Origin: CAVSUR01 sp963846005
GTDB lineage: Bacteria; Actinomycetota; Actinomycetes; Streptosporangiales; Streptosporangiaceae
Length of the DNA stretch: 64,000 bases
Direction of reading: 5' to 3'
Assembly: GCA_963846005.1 (NCBI GenBank)
Contig: CAWJUH010000007.1
Location: 1-64,000, forward strand
This document shows, piece after piece, positions 10,474 to 18,870 of the stretch (positions within the stretch are counted from its first letter, which is position 1; each line of letters starts with the position of its first letter). Position numbers and translations under genes: made by a program. Under the pieces are notes generated by a model. The model was not told the DNA's origin, did no database searches, and worked only from the letters and a program-made list of their open reading frames with translations.

Positions 10474-10519
10474 AGGTCCGCGGTGTCATGTCATGCCCAG
10501 GTGCCTGGCTCGTGCGGTG

Positions 10520-10858
10520 CTAACCGGCACACCAGCATGGCCTGCGGAAATAAACGGCATGCGACTGCCCATGACGCGAGTGCGCCGGGGCCCGCAGGAT
10601 CGGCAACAGCGGGGTGCACGGGCCGCGCGGGCGCGTGCCATTGCCTGCCTCGCCGGACAGTGAGCTACCGCAGGCCAGGCGGCCTCCGTACGCCGGCAAC
10701 CTGACGGCCTGCGACCGGGCCGACTCGTGGACGCGGTGCGCGGAGGCGGGGGGGACGGTAGCCCGGCCGTGCGGCGCTGCTGCTGGCCGGGAACCGGCCG
10801 CGCAGGCCGCCACCAGGGACACCGCCGCCACGACGATGACGATCCGCAACCTGCTCAT
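10520..10858 (-). CDS. Small putative lipoprotein, possibly truncated
   Basis: A good ribosome site (TAGGAG, six bases before ATG at 10858) leads into a clear lipoprotein signal: MSRLRIVIVVAAVSLVAAC with the lipobox at residue 19. The following 90 residues are low in hydrophobics and rich in Arg, Pro and Gly, and do not resemble a folded family. The protein may be truncated or frameshifted after the signal sequence. The start is convincing; the end is not. Bases 10859-11166 upstream hold no other gene that I can support. Confidence 0.5.
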   Translation of the reverse strand: MSRLRIVIVVAAVSLVAACAAGSRPAAAPHGRATVPPASAHRVHESARSQAVRLPAYGGRLACGSSLSGEAGNGTRPRGPCTPLLPILRAPAHSRHGQSHAVYFRRPCWCAG

Positions 10859-11166
10859 AGCGACTCCTAGCGTGCCGGGGGGCCAGCACGAATTAGACGC
10901 GCCTGCTGGGTCGCGCGTTCCGCTGACCGGGACCGAGCATGAGCCCGCAACCCGGAGCGGGCTATCCCCGAGGGCCCGGTCGCCTCCCCGGTTCACCGCC
11001 GGATCTGAACCAGCCGGGCGGCCGGCCCGTAGTACAGGGCGCCAGGCGGCAGGCTGCACCATTCCTCGCAGTGCGCTGCCTCAGATGTCAGGAGGAGGAC
11101 ATCATGCAGGAAGCTCAATCGCGCACCCGGGCTGCGCGACCGGAAAGTGATTAACACAAGGTCCCG

Positions 11167-11649
11167 ATGACAATCAGAACCGAGAGCCGCATAAAAATCG
11201 CCAGCAGCGTCCCTGAGGTGTGGGCGTATCTCTGTGACGTCAGACGCTGGCCGGAGTGGGCGCCAACGGTTCTCGAATGCCAGGTCCGCGGAGGGGCTCG
11301 GCTTCAGCCCGGCTCGCGGGTGGAGCAGCGGGCGAAGATGATACTCGGGTTGTCTCGCGGCCGGAGCCAGGAGGTGACCGCGGTCGAGGCGCCTCGCTAC
11401 GTGGCGTTCGCCGGGCCCATGGGTACTTCCGCGGCGCGCTGGGGAATGGAACTCGGCCCGGTGGACGGTAGGCAGACCGACGCCATGATGTGGATTGAGG
11501 TCGATCTCGCAGGCATCATGCGCGCGGTCCCCGGCCGTGCTCTCCAGGGCAGAATCCAGCGCGTCAGCGACCTCGAAATGGCGGCGATCAAGGCTGCGGT
11601 CGAGTCCGCGACGCGGGGCGGCGCGGAGAGATCGAGGAGCACACCGTGA
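11167..11649 (+). CDS. SRPBCC (polyketide cyclase/START-like) family protein
   Basis: Protein of 160 residues with the opening typical of SRPBCC proteins: RIKIASSVPEVWAYLCDVRRWPEW at the N-terminus, then alternating strand segments and the long C-terminal helix (QGRIQRVSDLEMAAIKAAVE). These proteins bind hydrophobic ligands or act as cyclases or aromatases. The stop overlaps the methyltransferase start (GTGA), so both are made from one message. It is the first gene of the pterin/glycosyl cluster running to about 22 kb; whether it belongs functionally is inferred from coupling alone. Confidence 0.85.
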   Translation: MTIRTESRIKIASSVPEVWAYLCDVRRWPEWAPTVLECQVRGGARLQPGSRVEQRAKMILGLSRGRSQEVTAVEAPRYVAFAGPMGTSAARWGMELGPVDGRQTDAMMWIEVDLAGIMRAVPGRALQGRIQRVSDLEMAAIKAAVESATRGGAERSRSTP

Positions 11650-12332
11650 GCCAGACCGACCGCACGCGACAGCGCCTGATCGAGACATACCGCAAGAAAG
11701 CGAAGCACTACGACATCACCTCCCGGTTTTACCCCGCGCCCGGCTATCCCCAGCGGGCACAACGCCTCCGGGCCGTCCGAGCGCTCGGCCTTCGCACAGG
11801 TGACAGCGTGATCGATGTTGCCTGCGGCACAGGTCTGAACTTCCCGTTGATTGAGGAGGTGATCGGTCCCGGCGGCCGGATCGTCGGCGTCGATCTCACC
11901 GACGCGATGCTCGCACGTGCCCGGGATCGGATCGAGGCGAGCGGCTGGAGCAATATCAGCCTCGTGCAAGCCGACCTGGCCGACTTCGATTTCCCGGCCC
12001 GGGCCGACGCGATCCTGTCCACGTACGCCCTGTCGCAGGTGCCCGAGTGCGCGGAGGTCGTCGCCCGCGGTGCCGCGGCCCTGTCCGGAGGCGGACGCTG
12101 GGTTGTGCTGGATCTCAAGGTTCCCGGCGGCACGCCCGGGTGGCTAGCGCAGCTCGGAACCGCAGTTGTGCGGCCTTTCGCCGCCATCGATGAGTGGGTC
12201 ATGCGCCGTCCGTGGGAGGCGATTCGCGCAGCCATGCAGGAAGAACTGGCCGATCTCTCCTGGACCGAGCTGTGCTTCGGAACCGCGTTCGTCGCGGCCG
12301 GTTCCCGCAGCGGCTCGGCTGCAGCAGGGTAG
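11646..12332 (+). CDS. Class I SAM-dependent methyltransferase
   Basis: Methyltransferase of 228 residues. GTG at 11646 overlaps the upstream stop. The SAM-binding motif I is VIDVACGTGLNF near residue 57-68, motif II GVDLTDAMLARARDR near 81-95, and motif III region VQADLADFDF. The C-terminal part WTELCFGTAFVAAG matches the end of UbiE/Methyltransf_11-type enzymes. Its substrate is unknown. It is coupled to an SRPBCC protein and followed, about 40 bases later, by a dehydrogenase and a pterin-synthase homologue, suggesting a small-molecule pathway. Confidence 0.88.
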   Translation: MSQTDRTRQRLIETYRKKAKHYDITSRFYPAPGYPQRAQRLRAVRALGLRTGDSVIDVACGTGLNFPLIEEVIGPGGRIVGVDLTDAMLARARDRIEASGWSNISLVQADLADFDFPARADAILSTYALSQVPECAEVVARGAAALSGGGRWVVLDLKVPGGTPGWLAQLGTAVVRPFAAIDEWVMRRPWEAIRAAMQEELADLSWTELCFGTAFVAAGSRSGSAAAG

Positions 12333-12374
12333 GCCAGCTGCGGAGGCGGATTGGTCGCGGGTAAAATTGCCTGA

Positions 12375-13346
12375 GTGCCCGCCCGCGCGCTCTTCCATAC
12401 CGCACCGCGCTGCGTGGATATCAGGGACGTGCCCGCACCGCGGCCGGCGGCCGGTGAGGTCCTCGTCCGCACCTTGTGCTCTGGCATCAGCGCTGGCACC
12501 GAACGGCTCGTGTACCGCGGCGAGGTCCCCGCCACCATGGCGCTGGACGACACCATCGACGGGCTTGGCGGTACCTTCTCCTATCCCTTTGCCTACGGGT
12601 ATGCGTGCGTCGGCGAGGTGGCGGAGTCCGGGCAGGCGGTTTTCGCGTTCCATCCGCACCAGGACGTATTCGCGGCGCGGGCCAGTGACCTGATTGCGCT
12701 GCCTGCTCTGGATCCGGCGTCCGCAACCTTGTTCCCGCTCGTCGAGACGGCGTTGCAGGTGACGCTGGATGCCGGGGCCGGATATCGCGACCGGGTCATC
12801 GTTCTTGGCGCCGGCGTGCTCGGGCTGCTGACCAGCCTGCTGTTGCAGCGCTCTGGGTGGCGACCGCTGCTTGCCGAGCCACAGGCGTGGCGCCGCGCCA
12901 TGGCCACCAGCCTCGGCGCCACCGCCGCAGCGCCGGAGGAACTGGCGAAAGAGGAAGTCTCCCTGGTCATTGACGCCAGCGGCAATCCGGATGCGCCAGC
13001 GATGGCGCTGAACATGCTGGCCCACGAGGGAACCTTGCTGATCGCTTCGTGGTTCGGCGCCAGGCCAGTGGTGCTGCCGCTCGGCGGCGCTTTCCACCGG
13101 CGGCGCCTGATCATCCGCAGCAGTCAGGTTTCCACGGTGCCGGCTGGGCTGTCCGGAAGATGGACCCGGTCCCGGCGCCGCCGGGAGGCGGCGGAGCTGA
13201 TGACCGAGCTGCCGTTGGCGCGGCTGTGCACTCACGTCTTCGCCTTCAGCCGCGCAGCCGAGGCGTTCCGGGCCGTCGATCAGGAAACGCCCGGCCTGAT
13301 GCACGCTGTTCTTGACTACGACAGGAGCGCTACCGGTGGCCTGTGA
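12375..13346 (+). CDS. Medium-chain dehydrogenase/reductase, zinc-alcohol-dehydrogenase type
   Basis: MDR-family oxidoreductase of 323 residues, shorter than the usual 340-360. The GroES-like N-domain contains VLVRTLCSGISAGTERLVY. The Rossmann domain has the dinucleotide motif VIVLGAGVLGLLTSLLL near residue 137-153. The four-cysteine structural zinc lobe is missing and no canonical GHE catalytic motif is present, as in BchC-like and threonine-dehydrogenase-like subgroups. It probably oxidises or reduces a cyclitol, sugar or pterin-like alcohol with NAD(P). The end overlaps the PTPS-like gene by 11 bases, so the two products are likely made together. Confidence 0.85.
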   Translation: MPARALFHTAPRCVDIRDVPAPRPAAGEVLVRTLCSGISAGTERLVYRGEVPATMALDDTIDGLGGTFSYPFAYGYACVGEVAESGQAVFAFHPHQDVFAARASDLIALPALDPASATLFPLVETALQVTLDAGAGYRDRVIVLGAGVLGLLTSLLLQRSGWRPLLAEPQAWRRAMATSLGATAAAPEELAKEEVSLVIDASGNPDAPAMALNMLAHEGTLLIASWFGARPVVLPLGGAFHRRRLIIRSSQVSTVPAGLSGRWTRSRRRREAAELMTELPLARLCTHVFAFSRAAEAFRAVDQETPGLMHAVLDYDRSATGGL

Positions 13347-13713
13347 AGTCGGGTTGAGCCGGAGCGTCCGTGCTTTCCACATCATGCCGGGACTGCCCGG
13401 GCCGGAGGGGCAACTGCATGATCACGACTACCGGATTGAGGTCGTGGTGGACCGCGAGCAGCTCGACGACCGGGGCATGGTCTGCGATCTGGATGTGCTG
13501 GACGCGGCGCTGACCGAGCTGACCAGCCGGATCGAGGGCCGCAACCTGGAGGAGGTCCGCCCAGCTGGGGCCGAGGCGGTCACAGTCGAGGTGTTCGCCC
13601 GCTGGGTGCATGACATCCTCTCGCCCGCCGTCGCCGCCGCAGGCGGCGAGGCACTGGCCGTGCGGGTGTGGGAAACTCCCGTCGCGTTCGGCGGATACCG
13701 CGCACGATGCTGA
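13336..13713 (+). CDS. 6-pyruvoyltetrahydropterin synthase/QueD-like enzyme with Glu at the catalytic Cys position
   Basis: T-fold enzyme of 125 residues. GTG at 13336 has AGGAG eight bases upstream. The zinc ligands are all present: H15 in AFHIMPG and the H28/H30 pair in LHDHDY. In QueD and PTPS the catalytic Cys sits four residues before the first His of that pair; here it is E24 (PEGQLHDHD). Glu at this place is characteristic of PTPS-III, which makes 6-hydroxymethyl-dihydropterin from dihydroneopterin triphosphate. Later motifs NLEEV, ARWVHD and VWETP match the substrate-binding end. Its partners here (GTP cyclohydrolase II, dehydrogenase, methyltransferases, glycosyltransferase) do not match folate or queuosine synthesis, so its substrate may differ. 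Confidence 0.85.
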   Translation: MACEVGLSRSVRAFHIMPGLPGPEGQLHDHDYRIEVVVDREQLDDRGMVCDLDVLDAALTELTSRIEGRNLEEVRPAGAEAVTVEVFARWVHDILSPAVAAAGGEALAVRVWETPVAFGGYRARC

Positions 13714-13827
13714 TGTTCTGCCTGGCCGCCTGCGAGGCTGGCCGCTGAACCGTTCCGCTGGAATGTTCGTCTTGCTGTCATGGGGACAGTTGACACGACA
13801 CGTTCGTCATCCTCGCGGGACAGCCAC

Positions 13828-14469
13828 ATGACACTGGGCTGGGATAATCCCACAGCGCCTCCCACCACCACCGTCCTGCTGCGGCACGGCGATACCCGGC
13901 TGTCACCAGAACACCGCTTCAGCGGGCTCCGCAACCTTCCGCTGAGCGCCAACGGAACCCGGCAGGCTCAAGCCGCGGCCCGCCGCATAGCCGCCGGCGC
14001 CCCGATTGACGCCGTAGTCAGCTCGCCGTTGCAGCGCGCGGCCGCCACCGCCGCCATCGCCGCCGGCGAGCTTGGCCTGACCGCACTCATCGATGACGAC
14101 CTTCGTGAAACCGACTTCGGTGACTGGGAAGGTTTCACCCTGGCTGAAATCCAGCAGCGATGGCCCGGGGCCGCGGCAGCCTGGCGGCGCGATCCCGGAC
14201 AGGCACCGCCAGGCGGGGAAAGCTTCGCCTCCACCGCGCACCGGGTAAGCGGGGCCTGCGACCGGCTGCTGCGGGAGCACGGCGGTCAGACTGTGCTGGT
14301 GGTCACTCACGTAACCCCGATAAAGATCTTGCTATGCCAGGCTCTCGGCGTCCCGCTGGGGACCCTTTACCGCCTTTACCTCGGCTCCGCTTGCATTAAT
14401 GAGATCCGATGGCACGATCGCGATTTTGCGGCCGTCCATCGCGTGAACGACACCAGCCACCTTCCCTGA
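13828..14469 (+). CDS. Histidine phosphatase (phosphoglycerate mutase-like/CobC family)
   Basis: Cytosolic phosphatase of about 213 residues (an in-frame ATG at 13780 would add 16). The phospho-accepting motif LLRHGDT is near residue 19-25. Then come FSGLRNLPLSANGTRQA, the Arg/Glu region LRETDFGDWEG, and the second catalytic His in VLVVTHVTPIKILL. This is the arrangement of CobC-type phosphatases. In this context it may remove the phosphate left after GTP cyclohydrolase II or PTPS-like steps; that is inference. It closes the plus-strand group and faces the fusion gene convergently. Confidence 0.88.
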   Translation: MTLGWDNPTAPPTTTVLLRHGDTRLSPEHRFSGLRNLPLSANGTRQAQAAARRIAAGAPIDAVVSSPLQRAAATAAIAAGELGLTALIDDDLRETDFGDWEGFTLAEIQQRWPGAAAAWRRDPGQAPPGGESFASTAHRVSGACDRLLREHGGQTVLVVTHVTPIKILLCQALGVPLGTLYRLYLGSACINEIRWHDRDFAAVHRVNDTSHLP

Positions 14470-14499
14470 TTCACCGGGCGGTCTTCCCGGCAGAAGGTG

Positions 14500-16974
14500 T
14501 CACCGCCCGGAGGCCACGCTCACCGTGGCGGTCCGGGATGTTGAGGCTCTCTGGGCCGGCGCCGTGGGGGACGAGGCATTGCTGAAGGCGCCGAGGAACT
14601 GGTTGCGGAAGGCGTCCATCGGTTCTAGCGGAGCGACATGCCCGGGCAGTAGCCCGTCCTGCCAGTGCCAGGTGGCCATCTGCCTGAACACGGAAGGATC
14701 GCGGGCGATGATCGAGATCGGCACCTCGTGGTTGGCCCGGTTACCGCTGACGGTGATTCCCGGCTGGTGGTCGCCGAGCATGATGAGCACGAGGTTCGGG
14801 TCCTTGAGCTCGGTGACCCACCCCGTGAGGGCCTGGAGCGAGTACTGGATGGACCGGCCGTAGAACTGGCGCACGGTGCCCGCGTTGCTCCACACCTTGA
14901 GCACGGATTCGCTTCGTGCGGGCATGGGATCGAATACCGAGCCGTCGCCGACCTTGTCCCAGGGCACCATGGTCGGCAACGGCGCCCAGGGGGCGTGCGA
15001 GGAGACCAGGTCAATCTCGGCCATCACGGGCATGTGGCCAGCGGCGAGCTCGCGCCGCTGGAACGCGGCCAGGGTGTACTGGTCGGGCATCGCGGCGTAG
15101 CTGAAGGCCGGGCCGTGGTAGCCGACGTTGTGCCGGTTGTAGAGCTGGTCGTAGTGGTAGAAGGACGTGCCGGACGCCCAGGCGGGGTCGTCGGACGGGT
15201 CGTCGCTGACGGTGCGCCAGCCGGCCTTGCGAAAAGCGTCGCTGAGGGTGAACCGGCGGCTGCCGAGGAGGTCGGAATACCGCCCTACGGTGTTGACCCA
15301 CAGCCCCGACTGCAAAGTGGAGTGAGCCAGCCAGCTAATCCCGCCAAAGGTCGGGGACGTGAGCCAGGCGCTCCGCGCGGACCAGCCGGCCCCGGTCAGC
15401 GTCGCGGTGGACCGGCGCAAGACGGCGTCAATGCCCGGGGAGAAGCTGGTGCCCCGGACGGCCACCTGGCCATAGCTCTCGACAAAGGCGATGATCACGT
15501 CTTTACCGCGCAACCCGGTGAGCAGGTCCGGTGCGGGAACACTGGCTTCAGGATCGGAGCCGTGGAGGGCGCGATCGAAACGGCGCTGGTCCAGCAGTGC
15601 CGTCTGGGTGCCGTGCACCTGCGCGACGATCAGACCGGCGGCGCTGGTCGAGGCCACCGGGGACCCCGGCACGAATTGCAGCGACAGGCCCGCGCATAGC
15701 GCCCAGGCCGCAGTGAGGGCGGCGAGCGAGCGAACTGCGGTGCGCCGATGCCGGGCGGCCACGGTGGCGATGTGCATCGCTGATGCGGTAATGGTGCCGA
15801 CGATCAAGATGAGACTGAGCCAGACCGTAACGATCGCGACGTCGGCGAGCCTCCCGCCGATCGCGTCGCGTACCACCCCAGCGGCCGGCCCGATGTCGCC
15901 CAGATCTAGTACCGGGTTGAATCCCCGCCCGATCGCCTCGTAGAACGCCATGCTGACGATGTTGTCGATAGTGAGCAGGCCCAGCAGCAGCCCGCTGACG
16001 GCGCCCAGGATCCGTCGCGGCCAGGCCGGCAGCATCATGGCGACAGCGACCAGGACCAGCCCCTCCAGCGGGATGCGGACGAAGGCGGCCGGGGTGAGCT
16101 GGTAGAGACGGTCGGGCGCCACGAGCACCCCCCACACGAGCATTACGGGAAGCACGAGCAGGGCCAGCCGGACAGCCCGGCGGGTGCGCGGGCCGGCGCC
16201 GGTCCGGTACAGCCAGATCACGTCGCGGCCGAACGACCCGGCCAGGAGCAGCAGCGCGGCGCCGACCGCGATCATTCCGGTGAGGTGGTCAAGCCGCCCG
16301 GATACGGCGACGGTGAGCACGATGCCCTGCACCGCGGCCACGGCCTTGCGCCAGAACCGGGGTGGCAGCGGCGCGGCCAGCCACGGGATGAGCCAGCCCG
16401 CCAGCAGCAGGGCGTAACGTGCGGCGCCGATGACCAGCACCCAGCCGCCGTAGGCCTGGGACACGGCGATGCTGAGCAGCAGGATGAGGAACGCGTCGAC
16501 CTCGCCGTCAATACGCGCCCCCAGCAGGGTGGCGGTGCCGGTCCGGCGCGCCACCTGCCCGTCCACTGCATCGAGGGCCAGCGCGACGGCGGACAGGGTG
16601 ACCAGCGCCGTGACCGCCGCCGGCCTGCCGAACGAGCCGGCCACCAGTCCGGCAACCCCGGCGGTCAGCAGCATCCGGGCCAAGGTGACCCAGTCCGCCG
16701 GGAATATCGCCGGCTGGTCGCTGCGCATGCGGGCAGAGACAAGCAGCGCGGCGCCCGCCGAGCCAGTGGCCAGCCCGGCGATCCAGCCGGCCACGCCGAG
16801 ACCCGATGTCGCCGAGACCACGCCGAGCAGGGCGGCCGTGGCCAGCGTCCCCAGAATCGCCGCGAGCCGGATCGCGGGCCGCGCGGCTTTGCCCGCGGGC
16901 CTATGCGCAGGCAGCGTGCCTTCGTCCGCAGGCTGAGTCGTATGCACCGTGCGTGCCTCCGTCTCCGTGGCCAT
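14500..16974 (-). CDS. CDP-alcohol phosphatidyltransferase fused to an LTA-synthase/sulfatase-type domain
   Basis: Membrane protein of 824 residues that joins two enzymes. Residues 90-260 form a CDP-alcohol phosphatidyltransferase with the complete signature D135xxD138G139xxA142R143, then G152, D156 and D160. These enzymes replace CMP of a CDP-lipid with an alcohol. Several helices follow (about 265-450), then an extracytoplasmic alkaline-phosphatase-superfamily domain (about 480-800). That domain has metal-binding E499 in FVESYG, probable nucleophile T542 in PTFGG, VSSHAPW at 657-663 and the D735/H736 pair in LGDHQPG. This resembles LtaS/phosphoethanolamine-transferase-like enzymes that move head groups from phospholipids. 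The gene is divergent from the flippase/ribA pair. The linked activities suggest synthesis of a phospholipid and outward transfer of its head group. Confidence 0.88.
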   Translation of the reverse strand: MATETEARTVHTTQPADEGTLPAHRPAGKAARPAIRLAAILGTLATAALLGVVSATSGLGVAGWIAGLATGSAGAALLVSARMRSDQPAIFPADWVTLARMLLTAGVAGLVAGSFGRPAAVTALVTLSAVALALDAVDGQVARRTGTATLLGARIDGEVDAFLILLLSIAVSQAYGGWVLVIGAARYALLLAGWLIPWLAAPLPPRFWRKAVAAVQGIVLTVAVSGRLDHLTGMIAVGAALLLLAGSFGRDVIWLYRTGAGPRTRRAVRLALLVLPVMLVWGVLVAPDRLYQLTPAAFVRIPLEGLVLVAVAMMLPAWPRRILGAVSGLLLGLLTIDNIVSMAFYEAIGRGFNPVLDLGDIGPAAGVVRDAIGGRLADVAIVTVWLSLILIVGTITASAMHIATVAARHRRTAVRSLAALTAAWALCAGLSLQFVPGSPVASTSAAGLIVAQVHGTQTALLDQRRFDRALHGSDPEASVPAPDLLTGLRGKDVIIAFVESYGQVAVRGTSFSPGIDAVLRRSTATLTGAGWSARSAWLTSPTFGGISWLAHSTLQSGLWVNTVGRYSDLLGSRRFTLSDAFRKAGWRTVSDDPSDDPAWASGTSFYHYDQLYNRHNVGYHGPAFSYAAMPDQYTLAAFQRRELAAGHMPVMAEIDLVSSHAPWAPLPTMVPWDKVGDGSVFDPMPARSESVLKVWSNAGTVRQFYGRSIQYSLQALTGWVTELKDPNLVLIMLGDHQPGITVSGNRANHEVPISIIARDPSVFRQMATWHWQDGLLPGHVAPLEPMDAFRNQFLGAFSNASSPTAPAQRASTSRTATVSVASGR

Positions 16975-17101
16975 CAGGCGCCATTCCCTCCTGGGACAAC
17001 GGGGCCGCGGTCACGCTGGTTCACTGCCGCCGGCCGCCGGCCCGCCGTGCTGCCGCAGCCTGAAGGTTGAACTATGTGCCCGGCCGGCCCGTGTAACCGG
17101 T

Positions 17102-18145
17102 GTGGCTGGCTTGTACTCAGTTCCGGCCGCGGCCGGTCCGGCCGTGCGCCGCTTCGGCCCGTCGTTGCTGCGCCTGGCCGCCGGCGTAACCGTGCTGTGG
17201 TTTCTCGTCCGGCAGTTGGGCGCGGCGCCGTTCAAGGACGGGCTGCGCGCGGTTACCTGGCAGGCGGCCGGGGCCGCTGTCACGCTCACTGCCCTGACCA
17301 CGTTGTGCTCGGCCTGGCGGTGGCGGATCGTCGCCCGGGCACTCGGCGTCGGCATTGGCCTGCAGGGCGCGGTCGGTGCCTACTACCGTTCCCTGTTCCT
17401 TAACTCCGTGCTCTTCGGCGGGGTGCTCGGCGACGTGCACCGGGCGGTCGCCTACGGCCGGCGAGCTGGAGACCTGGTGCGGGGACTGCGCGCCGTGGCG
17501 TGGGAACGGCTGTGCGGTCAGGTCATCCAGGCCGTAGTGACGGCCGTCGTGCTGACGACCCTGCTGCCGCCGGTCCGGCCCGCGCTGCCCTACGTTCTGG
17601 CGGGCGTGGCGGGCATAGCCGGATGTGCTGTGCTGGTCGTGCGCGGCGCTGCTCACCGCGGCGGATCGCGGACGGCCCGCGCCGCCCGGGCCGTCACCGA
17701 CGATCTGCGCCGCCTGCGGGCCCCCGGCGTGTGGCCCCGGCTCACGCTGGCCTCGGTGCTGGTTGTCGCCGGGCATACGGTCACGTTCGTCATCGCGGCC
17801 CGGGTTGCTGGCTGCTCCGCGCCGCTGGGGGAACTGATCGCGCTGCTGATGGTGGTCCAGACTGCCATGGTGATCCCCCTGAGCGTCGGCGGGTGGGGGC
17901 TGAGGGAAGGTGCCGCCGCCTGGGCCTTCGGCGCAGCCGGGCTCGGCGCGGCCACCGGGGTCACGGTCGCCACCCTCTATGCGGTACTCATGCTGGCCGC
18001 CGTTGCCCCCGGTGCCGGGCTGCTCCTGGGGGACGCCGTTCGCCGCCGTCGCGTCCCGGCGCAATCGAGCGAATCGAGACGACCCGATCCGGCGCCGCTG
18101 ACGAGGCCCTCGGCCTGGCGCGGGGCCGAACGGCTCGTCCCGTGA
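17102..18145 (+). CDS. Flippase-like integral membrane protein (LPG-synthase TM/UPF0104 family)
   Basis: Protein of about 347 residues with seven to eight hydrophobic helices. Family hallmarks are WRWRIVARALGV, YYRSLFLNSVLFGGVLGDVHR and the re-entrant motif IPLSVGGWGLREGAAAW, as in AglD/YbhN-type proteins. These are thought to move lipid-linked molecules or supply lipid to glycosyltransferases. The start is uncertain: GTG at 17102 is chosen because upstream sequence overlaps the promoter of the divergent fusion gene. The stop overlaps the ribA start (GTGA), an unusual pairing that ties GTP-derived chemistry to the membrane. Confidence 0.8.
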   Translation: MAGLYSVPAAAGPAVRRFGPSLLRLAAGVTVLWFLVRQLGAAPFKDGLRAVTWQAAGAAVTLTALTTLCSAWRWRIVARALGVGIGLQGAVGAYYRSLFLNSVLFGGVLGDVHRAVAYGRRAGDLVRGLRAVAWERLCGQVIQAVVTAVVLTTLLPPVRPALPYVLAGVAGIAGCAVLVVRGAAHRGGSRTARAARAVTDDLRRLRAPGVWPRLTLASVLVVAGHTVTFVIAARVAGCSAPLGELIALLMVVQTAMVIPLSVGGWGLREGAAAWAFGAAGLGAATGVTVATLYAVLMLAAVAPGAGLLLGDAVRRRRVPAQSSESRRPDPAPLTRPSAWRGAERLVP

Positions 18146-18870
18146 CCGGAGCGGTCCAGGCGGCAGTGATCCGCCGTCGTATTCGCATCCCGCTGCTCTT
18201 CGCTGACGGCTACTCAACCACTGCCACTGTTGTCAGCTTCACCGGCCTGACCGATGCGCAGCACCACGTGGCCCTCGAACTCGGCCGGCCCGCCGCGGCC
18301 CGGCCGCCGCTGGTGCGCCTGCACAGTGAATGCCTCACCGGTGACGTGTTCGGCAGCCAGCGCTGCGACTGCGGGCCGCAATTGCGCGAAGCGGTCGAGC
18401 GGATCACCAAGCACGGCGGGTACGTGCTGTACCTGCGCCAGGAAGGGCGCGGCATCGGGCTGTATGACAAGCTCGACGCTTACGCCCTGCAAGATGGCGG
18501 CCTGGATACCTACGACGCGAATCTCGCACTCGGCCACCGGGCCGACGAGCGCGACTACACCAGCGCGGCCCAGATGCTGCATGCGCTCGGCGCCCGCCGC
18601 ATCGGGCTGCTGAGCAACAACCCCGACAAGCGCGCTCAGCTGGCCCGGCTGGGGATCATGATCGCCAGCCAGGTCCCCACCGCGCTGCACCTTACCGAGA
18701 GCAACGCCGCCTACCTGGCCGCCAAGACCCGGCGCGGCGGGCATGATCTGCTGTCAGGGGGCCTCGAACGCGGCTCCGGGCCGCACCGGCACGCCGGCTC
18801 GCTCACATCTTCGAGCGCGCCCGGCCGGGCTACCCCGCCAATCCCGCCCCGTTCTGGGCGGCCTGGATGA
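18142..18870 (+). CDS. ribA: GTP cyclohydrolase II homologue
   Basis: Opens GTP to 2,5-diamino-6-ribosylamino-pyrimidinone phosphate with loss of formate and pyrophosphate. GTG at 18142 overlaps the flippase stop. The zinc ligands form C-x10-C-x-C in ECLTGDVFGSQRCDCG. The GTP-binding and catalytic region reads YLRQEGRGIGLYDKLDAYAL, and the conserved end LLSNNPDKRAQLARLGI is present. The family normally stops near AAKTRRxGH; here the frame runs about 40 low-complexity residues further, probably into decayed DNA. No riboflavin genes are near, and the enzyme sits with pterin-like and glycosyl genes, so it probably serves a secondary pathway rather than flavin supply. Confidence 0.9.
   Translation: MTGAVQAAVIRRRIRIPLLFADGYSTTATVVSFTGLTDAQHHVALELGRPAAARPPLVRLHSECLTGDVFGSQRCDCGPQLREAVERITKHGGYVLYLRQEGRGIGLYDKLDAYALQDGGLDTYDANLALGHRADERDYTSAAQMLHALGARRIGLLSNNPDKRAQLARLGIMIASQVPTALHLTESNAAYLAAKTRRGGHDLLSGGLERGSGPHRHAGSLTSSSAPGRATPPIPPRSGRPG

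Noticed and set aside
12144..13385. Long minus-strand open frame (413 residues) opposite the dehydrogenase
   Set aside because: Arg/Gly/Gln-rich shadow of the real gene; no domain, and the plus strand has coherent family motifs.
17117..18217. 366-residue minus-strand frame opposite the flippase-like gene
   Set aside because: Low-complexity composition typical of antisense frames in GC-rich DNA.
18742..18870. RibA tail as an added functional domain
   Set aside because: Composition is Ser/Pro/Gly/Arg and the same DNA holds pieces of another gene in other frames; more likely read-through into decayed sequence.
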